NCBI GenBank assembly: GCA_947629455.1
Contig: CANRDT010000010.1
Coordinates: forward strand, 1-64,000
Direction: 5' to 3'
DNA: 64,000 nucleotides
Origin: an uncultured Ruminococcus sp.
Lineage (GTDB): Bacteria > Bacillota > Clostridia > Oscillospirales > Ruminococcaceae
Under the pieces are notes generated by a model. That model saw nothing but the letters and a program-made list of their open reading frames with translations, was not told where the DNA came from and ran no database searches. The number at the start of each line of letters is the position of its first letter. Within the stretch, counting starts at the first letter, position 1. Shown piece after piece: positions 59,853 to 64,000 of the stretch. Position numbers and translations under genes: made by a program.

Positions 59853-60943
59853 GCGGAAAACTAAAAAGAATGTTTTTCAATATAAGGCGATACATTGCAT
59901 TTTTTCTGCTGATGTCTTTTGTTGTGACCTGCTGTATGCTCGTGTTTCTGAAACTTTTCCAAAGTGCAGTCAACTTTGAATTTACGGAAGACAATCTCAA
60001 AGCGGCGGCAATGCTGACATTTTTTAATGTAATTTTTTTAAGTCTTGTATGCACGGTAATTGACGGAATACGCAGAAAACTTATGGTAGAACGTCCCGTC
60101 CGCCGTATAACGGAAGCCACTCAAAGAATTATGAACGGCGATCTTACCGCAAGGATAGAACCATTTTTCAGCATTGACAGCGGTTCGGGATTTGACGTTA
60201 TAATCGAACATTTCAACCGAATGGCTGAGGAATTGTCGGGTCTGGAAACACTTCGCACCGATTTTATTGCAAATGTTTCCCACGAATTAAAAACGCCCCT
60301 TGCGGTAATGCAGAATTACGGAACGCTTTTGCAAAGTCCCGATCTGTCGGAAGAACAGCGTATTGAATATGCAAAAGCAATAACCGCTTCATCTCGGAGA
60401 CTTGCCGATCTTATCACAAATATACTTAAATTGAACCGCTTGGAAAATCAGCAGATATTTCCCGCCGCAAAGAAATATGATCTGGGAGAACAGCTTACCG
60501 AATGTCTGCTTGATTTTGAAAATGTATGGGAAGAAAAAAACATTGATATTGACACGGATATTGAGGAAAATGTTATAATTTATTCGGACGGAGAATTGTT
60601 ATCGCTTGTATGGAACAATTTGTTTTCAAATGCTTTTAAATTTACAGATAACGGTGGAAAAGTTTCCGTATCACTAAAAAAAGAAAACGACAAAGCGGTG
60701 ATAAAAATTTCCGACACGGGCTGCGGAATTTCTCCCGAAACGGGAAAGCATATTTTTGAAAAATTTTATCAGGGAGATACTTCCCACGCAGTTCAGGGAA
60801 ACGGCTTGGGACTGGCTCTGGTGAAACGGGTCGTGGATATAGTCGGCGGAGATATTTCGGTCGAAAGCGAAGTCGGAAAAGGAACGGAATTTACCGTAAA
60901 GATCGGGAGGACAGCGAATGGAGAAATTCAAAAAGATCCTTAA
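59849..60943 (+). CDS. Sensor histidine kinase
   Basis: 364 residues. Two membrane helices (about 13-33 and 53-72) with only about 20 residues between them outside, so it is an intramembrane-type sensor. HAMP, then HisKA with NVSHELKTPLAVM (phospho-His), N-box NNLFSNAFKFTDNGG, G1 DTGCGIS and G2 GNGLGLALV. It should phosphorylate the regulator at 59181. The short outer loop suggests it senses the membrane or a partner protein. Confidence 0.95.
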   Translation: MSGKLKRMFFNIRRYIAFFLLMSFVVTCCMLVFLKLFQSAVNFEFTEDNLKAAAMLTFFNVIFLSLVCTVIDGIRRKLMVERPVRRITEATQRIMNGDLTARIEPFFSIDSGSGFDVIIEHFNRMAEELSGLETLRTDFIANVSHELKTPLAVMQNYGTLLQSPDLSEEQRIEYAKAITASSRRLADLITNILKLNRLENQQIFPAAKKYDLGEQLTECLLDFENVWEEKNIDIDTDIEENVIIYSDGELLSLVWNNLFSNAFKFTDNGGKVSVSLKKENDKAVIKISDTGCGISPETGKHIFEKFYQGDTSHAVQGNGLGLALVKRVVDIVGGDISVESEVGKGTEFTVKIGRTANGEIQKDP

Positions 60944-61811
60944 AAAGACATTCTGCCTGCCGCCGCTGCCCACTCTTTTTGCGGCGCTTTTCGGTTACGG
61001 TTTTGTGCTTGCGGTGGCAATATTCGATATTAAAATTTACCCCGTACAGATATTATCTTATTTATTTTCCGCTTATGCGCTTGCGGTCACAATAACGGGT
61101 TTTCCGCATATAATTTCACTTGTAAAACGAATAAAAAAATACATTTCAGACCACCCGTTGATGATAAAATTCAAAAGCACAAAATTAGGTGCAAAATATT
61201 TGAACGATCTGAATTTCAGAACGGAAATTTCCCTTTATTTCGGTTTATTTATAAATCTTCTTTATATCGGAATGAATATTTTTTCGGGAATACGTTATCA
61301 TGCGATCTGGTTTATTTCTTTAGCGTTTTATTATATTTTGCTTGCGGCAATGCGCTATATGCTTTTAAGAAAAGGGAACAACGAACACAATTTATTTAAT
61401 GAGTGGAAACGTTACAGAATGTGCGGAATTATTTTGCTTATTATGAATCAGGCGCTTGCGGCGATCGTGATAATAATTGTAAAACAAAATAAAGGTTTTA
61501 ATTATTCGGGGCTGCTTATATACGCAATGGCAATGTATTCGTTTTATTCGGTAATTTCGGCAATAACTAATATCGTGAAATTCCGGAAACGCGGAAGTCC
61601 CGTCATTTCCGCAGCAAAAGCGGTAAGATTTGTTGCGGCATTGGTGTCAATGCTTTCATTGACAACGGCAATGATAAATCAATTCGGAGATGATGATGAA
61701 AATTTCCGTAAAATGATGACAGGCACAGTCGGCGGCAGCGTCTGCACAATTGTTATAGCAATGGCGGTCTATATGATCTTCAGAGCAAATAAAAATCTGA
61801 AAAGATCCTGA
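60918..61811 (+). CDS. Polytopic membrane protein in the two-component operon
   Basis: 297 residues with about seven membrane helices, and Lys/Arg-rich cytoplasmic loops (SLVKRIKKYISDHPLMIKF; RKGNNEHNLFNEWKRYR). Overlaps the kinase by 26 bases, so translation is coupled. No family named. It may be the partner the kinase senses, or the effector. No transporter motif seen. Confidence 0.72.
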   Translation: MEKFKKILKKTFCLPPLPTLFAALFGYGFVLAVAIFDIKIYPVQILSYLFSAYALAVTITGFPHIISLVKRIKKYISDHPLMIKFKSTKLGAKYLNDLNFRTEISLYFGLFINLLYIGMNIFSGIRYHAIWFISLAFYYILLAAMRYMLLRKGNNEHNLFNEWKRYRMCGIILLIMNQALAAIVIIIVKQNKGFNYSGLLIYAMAMYSFYSVISAITNIVKFRKRGSPVISAAKAVRFVAALVSMLSLTTAMINQFGDDDENFRKMMTGTVGGSVCTIVIAMAVYMIFRANKNLKRS

Positions 61812-61825
61812 AAGGAGAAAAAATT

Positions 61826-62209
61826 ATGCAAGAAAAAAATGAAATTTTCAGCTATACCTATTCCGCAAAGGAGCAGGAAGAGATCAAGAAAATAAGGGAC
61901 AAATATGCGCCGCCGTCAAAAGAGGAATCTTCAATCGAAAAGCTTCGCCGTTTAGATGCAAGTGCCACAAGGGGAGCAACTGTAGTGTCACTGATCGTCG
62001 GGATAATCAGTGCGCTGCTTTTCGGCGTGGGAATGTGCTGCACATTGATCCCCGACTGGGAAAAATATTTTGTTCCGGGTATCATCATTGGCATTGTGGG
62101 AATTATCGGTGTGATCGCAGCTTATCCGATCTACAGCTGCATGGTAAAACGCAAGAGGGAGAAACTTGCGCCGGAAATTATGCGTCTGAGCGAGGAGCTG
62201 ATGAGGTGA
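61826..62209 (+). CDS. Membrane protein sharing the GMC motif
   Basis: 127 residues. A soluble, charged N-terminus (EEIKKIRDKYAPPSKEESS), two membrane helices with LLFGVGMCCTLIPDWEKYF and VPGIIIGIVGIIGVIAAYPI, then a basic C-terminus. The core equals the repeated half of the 122-residue protein at 58059. AAAGGAG precedes the ATG. Last gene of the operon. Confidence 0.75.
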   Translation: MQEKNEIFSYTYSAKEQEEIKKIRDKYAPPSKEESSIEKLRRLDASATRGATVVSLIVGIISALLFGVGMCCTLIPDWEKYFVPGIIIGIVGIIGVIAAYPIYSCMVKRKREKLAPEIMRLSEELMR

Positions 62210-62286
62210 GGGATCCATATTATTAACATACAATTATTTATGTCTTTATATTTTAGATAACCTGTAAATATTATTTCTACCTTTTG

Positions 62287-63351
62287 TTATATGAAATGAT
62301 TTTTGGCTATATCCTCTAATTGCTCTGCGATCTCCTTAAATTCCCGATTGAGGTCCAGTGTCCTCGCCCCGATACTGTTCCCACCGATCATAAACGGCTC
62401 ACCTTCGGGAAATATCTCGTCTTCGGTCTTGGCATAGAGCAGAAGCCCCGAAACATTCCCCGTATTATCTGTATCCATATTTTTCACATAGGCAAATATC
62501 TGATACAGATGTGCAGAACGCAGAGTTGCTTTATCATAGTTTTCAATCATTGTTTTGCCGTAATACTTGGCATCAATGATAAGTGTCTTTTTGCCTTTCT
62601 GCAATGTGATATCGGTCTGCATTTTGGGGAGAAACTGTATCATTGTCGGGTCATTCTGTTCGGTCAGATTCCAATTTATCTGTGCTGATTTCGGATTCAA
62701 TTCAGGGTGGTGCTGTCTGTAATATGCCAATATGAATTTCTCATACAGCCGTTCCATATGTTCATCAGAGAAAGAAAGCAGCTTGTAGTTGCCGTCCTCG
62801 GTGGTCTGGAGCATTCCATTCAACAAAAGATAGCAGATATTCAGCAGCAGCTCATAATTGCGGTTGTTCCGCCGGTAGATCAGCCTGTTCCATGCGATGT
62901 GATCGGGCTGTATCAGCCTTACATTGCCAAAGAACACGCTCACCCGTCTGAGTGCCTGTTTTCTTTCGGACGCAACATCGTTGGCACGGATAAGGCGGTG
63001 TATCGTTACTTTTAATATCTGATTATAGAGGTTGTCCTCCGAGAACTCGTCAAATTCACAGGCGAGTTTTTGCTTTTTTTGCACTTTCAGCCGAACCGTT
63101 TCACCCATATTCAGCTTGCCGCGCATGACAGATAAATGTTCCTGCATTGGCACATATTCACGATATAAGCCCTGCTTGACCTGTCGGGAAACGCCCTTTT
63201 CAAGTATCGCCGCAAAGAGATCGTGTATCTTGTCGAACTTCTCGCCTGCGAGCTGCCTGTAGTCCTCCTGCTTCAATATCTGAAAAGCGTAGGACAGCAT
63301 ATAGTAGATATTTTGGATAAAAATGCCCTTGTCAACGGTCATTTTGATCAC
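62287..63351 (-). CDS. mcrC: McrC-type subunit of a modification-dependent restriction system
   Basis: 354 residues. McrC pattern: IFIQNIYYMLSYAFQIL at the start, GKLNMGETVRLKVQKKQKLACEFDEFSEDNLYNQILK, and the nuclease core MQTDITLQKGKKTLIIDAKYYGK (PD-(D/E)xK: Asp and Asp-x-Lys). The nuclease partner that, with McrB, cuts DNA carrying methylated cytosine. Overlaps the end of the mcrB-like gene by 20 bases. Start may be at 63351 or 63342. Confidence 0.9.
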   Translation of the reverse strand: MIKMTVDKGIFIQNIYYMLSYAFQILKQEDYRQLAGEKFDKIHDLFAAILEKGVSRQVKQGLYREYVPMQEHLSVMRGKLNMGETVRLKVQKKQKLACEFDEFSEDNLYNQILKVTIHRLIRANDVASERKQALRRVSVFFGNVRLIQPDHIAWNRLIYRRNNRNYELLLNICYLLLNGMLQTTEDGNYKLLSFSDEHMERLYEKFILAYYRQHHPELNPKSAQINWNLTEQNDPTMIQFLPKMQTDITLQKGKKTLIIDAKYYGKTMIENYDKATLRSAHLYQIFAYVKNMDTDNTGNVSGLLLYAKTEDEIFPEGEPFMIGGNSIGARTLDLNREFKEIAEQLEDIAKNHFI

Positions 63352-64000
63352 CTATCACCTGATAGAGAGCCTTTGTCCATTCATCGACCTTTTTATCGTC
63401 ATCAAACCAGTATTCCTCGATCAGCGGAATGATTTCATATTCTACGACATCACGCACCCAGTCATCATTTATGACATTTATATCCATTGGTACAAAATAA
63501 CTATGACCAATTTCAAAACCCTTGCCGAGAGTACTGTCATTGCGGATATATTCATTTAATTCCTTTATTTTTGCGATAATGGTATGATACGATTCGCAAT
63601 TGATTTTTTTCATATATTCGCCAAAACCATTCTGTTCGGTATTTTCAAAGGCAGGTTTCATTGTATAGAAACTGAAACGCCTGCGGAGGGCGTAGTCGAT
63701 CATGGCAAGACTTCTGTCGGCGGTGTTCATCATTCCGATAATATACAGATTTTCGGGGATATAGAAAGCTGTTCCGCCGTAAACGAGGTTTATCTTATAT
63801 TCCTCTCCGCGCTTGTCGGCTTCTATAAGCATAAGAAGCTCGCCGAAAATTTTGCTTAAATTACCGCGGTTGATCTCATCAATAATGAAAAAATAAGGCT
63901 TGTCGGGGTTCTCCTTGCACCTCTCGCAGAAGTTGAAGAACACACCGCTTTGCAGTTCAAAACCGCCGCTGTCATTCGGACGGTATCCCATGATGAAATC
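63332..64000 (-). CDS. mcrB: McrB-type AAA+ GTPase, C-terminal part (5' end outside window)
   Basis: The frame is open to the window edge. Visible: Walker B region FFIIDEINRGNLSKIFGELLMLIE, sensor MMNTADRSLAMIDYALRRRF with arginines, and a C-terminal helical domain. This matches the McrB motor, which uses GTP to translocate and trigger McrC cutting. The Walker A motif and the DNA-recognition N-terminus lie outside, so the kind of modified DNA recognised cannot be judged. Confidence 0.9.
   Translation of the reverse strand, partial: DFIMGYRPNDSGGFELQSGVFFNFCERCKENPDKPYFFIIDEINRGNLSKIFGELLMLIEADKRGEEYKINLVYGGTAFYIPENLYIIGMMNTADRSLAMIDYALRRRFSFYTMKPAFENTEQNGFGEYMKKINCESYHTIIAKIKELNEYIRNDSTLGKGFEIGHSYFVPMDINVINDDWVRDVVEYEIIPLIEEYWFDDDKKVDEWTKALYQVIGDQNDR

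Overview
The window looks like the chromosome of an anaerobic, spore-forming Clostridia member close to Ruminococcus (Oscillospiraceae). Evidence: cellobiose phosphorylase of the Ruminococcus/Clostridium type, anaerobic ribonucleotide reductase, T-box control of leucine synthesis, the forespore sigma factor SigG, spore maturation genes spmA/spmB, a SpoVB-type flippase, and a Firmicutes-style yabM-yabN-yabO-like block. Placement below family level is inference. LAYOUT. 1-9.4 kb: tail of a surface protein, an LCP cell-wall ligase, an EF-G-like GTPase, the nrdD-nrdG pair (with an unusual NrdD C-terminus) and a DD-carboxypeptidase. 9.6-13.9 kb: operon of aldose epimerase, a membrane protein and cellobiose phosphorylase. 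13.9-14.5 kb: two fold-back repeat elements. 14.5-18.2 kb: flavin reductase, leuA under a leucine T-box, Mn-catalase-like protein. 18.4-23 kb: fakA with its Asp23 partner, then feoA-feoB and a tiny Cys-rich FeoB-associated protein. 23.3-29.8 kb: sugar-binding lipoprotein with a cre-like site, CheX/CheY-like pair, NlpC/P60 hydrolase, bioY and a DUF1284 protein. 29.8-40.4 kb: a candidate small RNA, tRNA-Ser, sigG-ylmC, rpsB-tsf, AbrB regulator, spmAB, and spoVB-mazG-rqcP. 40.6-48.9 kb: a tightly overlapping recJ-rel-MBL-hemZ-rlmD operon and a NUDIX gene. 48.9-64 kb: accessory region. ACCESSORY REGION. This is the most interesting part. It holds a sigma factor fused to a winged helix and a long unknown domain, a complete four-gene Wadjet operon (jetABCD, SMC-like plasmid defence) whose promoter spacer is a perfect inverted repeat, the decayed remains of a large serine recombinase directly behind jetD, a small-membrane-protein operon next to a two-component system, and an McrBC restriction pair running off the window end. 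By eye this region is more AT-rich than the core. MOBILE REPEATS. A non-autonomous element family of about 211 bp recurs at 4.4, 35.4, 49.0 and 58.8 kb. It carries 13-bp terminal inverted repeats and two strong internal hairpins. Three copies are flanked by 12-bp direct repeats (12/12, 10/12 and 9/12 identical), which reads as a 12-bp target duplication at different stages of decay. No transposase for it is present. HOW THE PARTS WORK TOGETHER. The phosphorylase/epimerase operon and the sugar-binding lipoprotein point to intracellular phosphorolysis of cello-oligosaccharides. JetABCD and McrBC form a defence neighbourhood against plasmids and modified DNA. The two-component system plus two sets of small membrane proteins sharing a common motif look like one envelope-response module. 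All assignments come from reading sequence and motifs; no database search was run.
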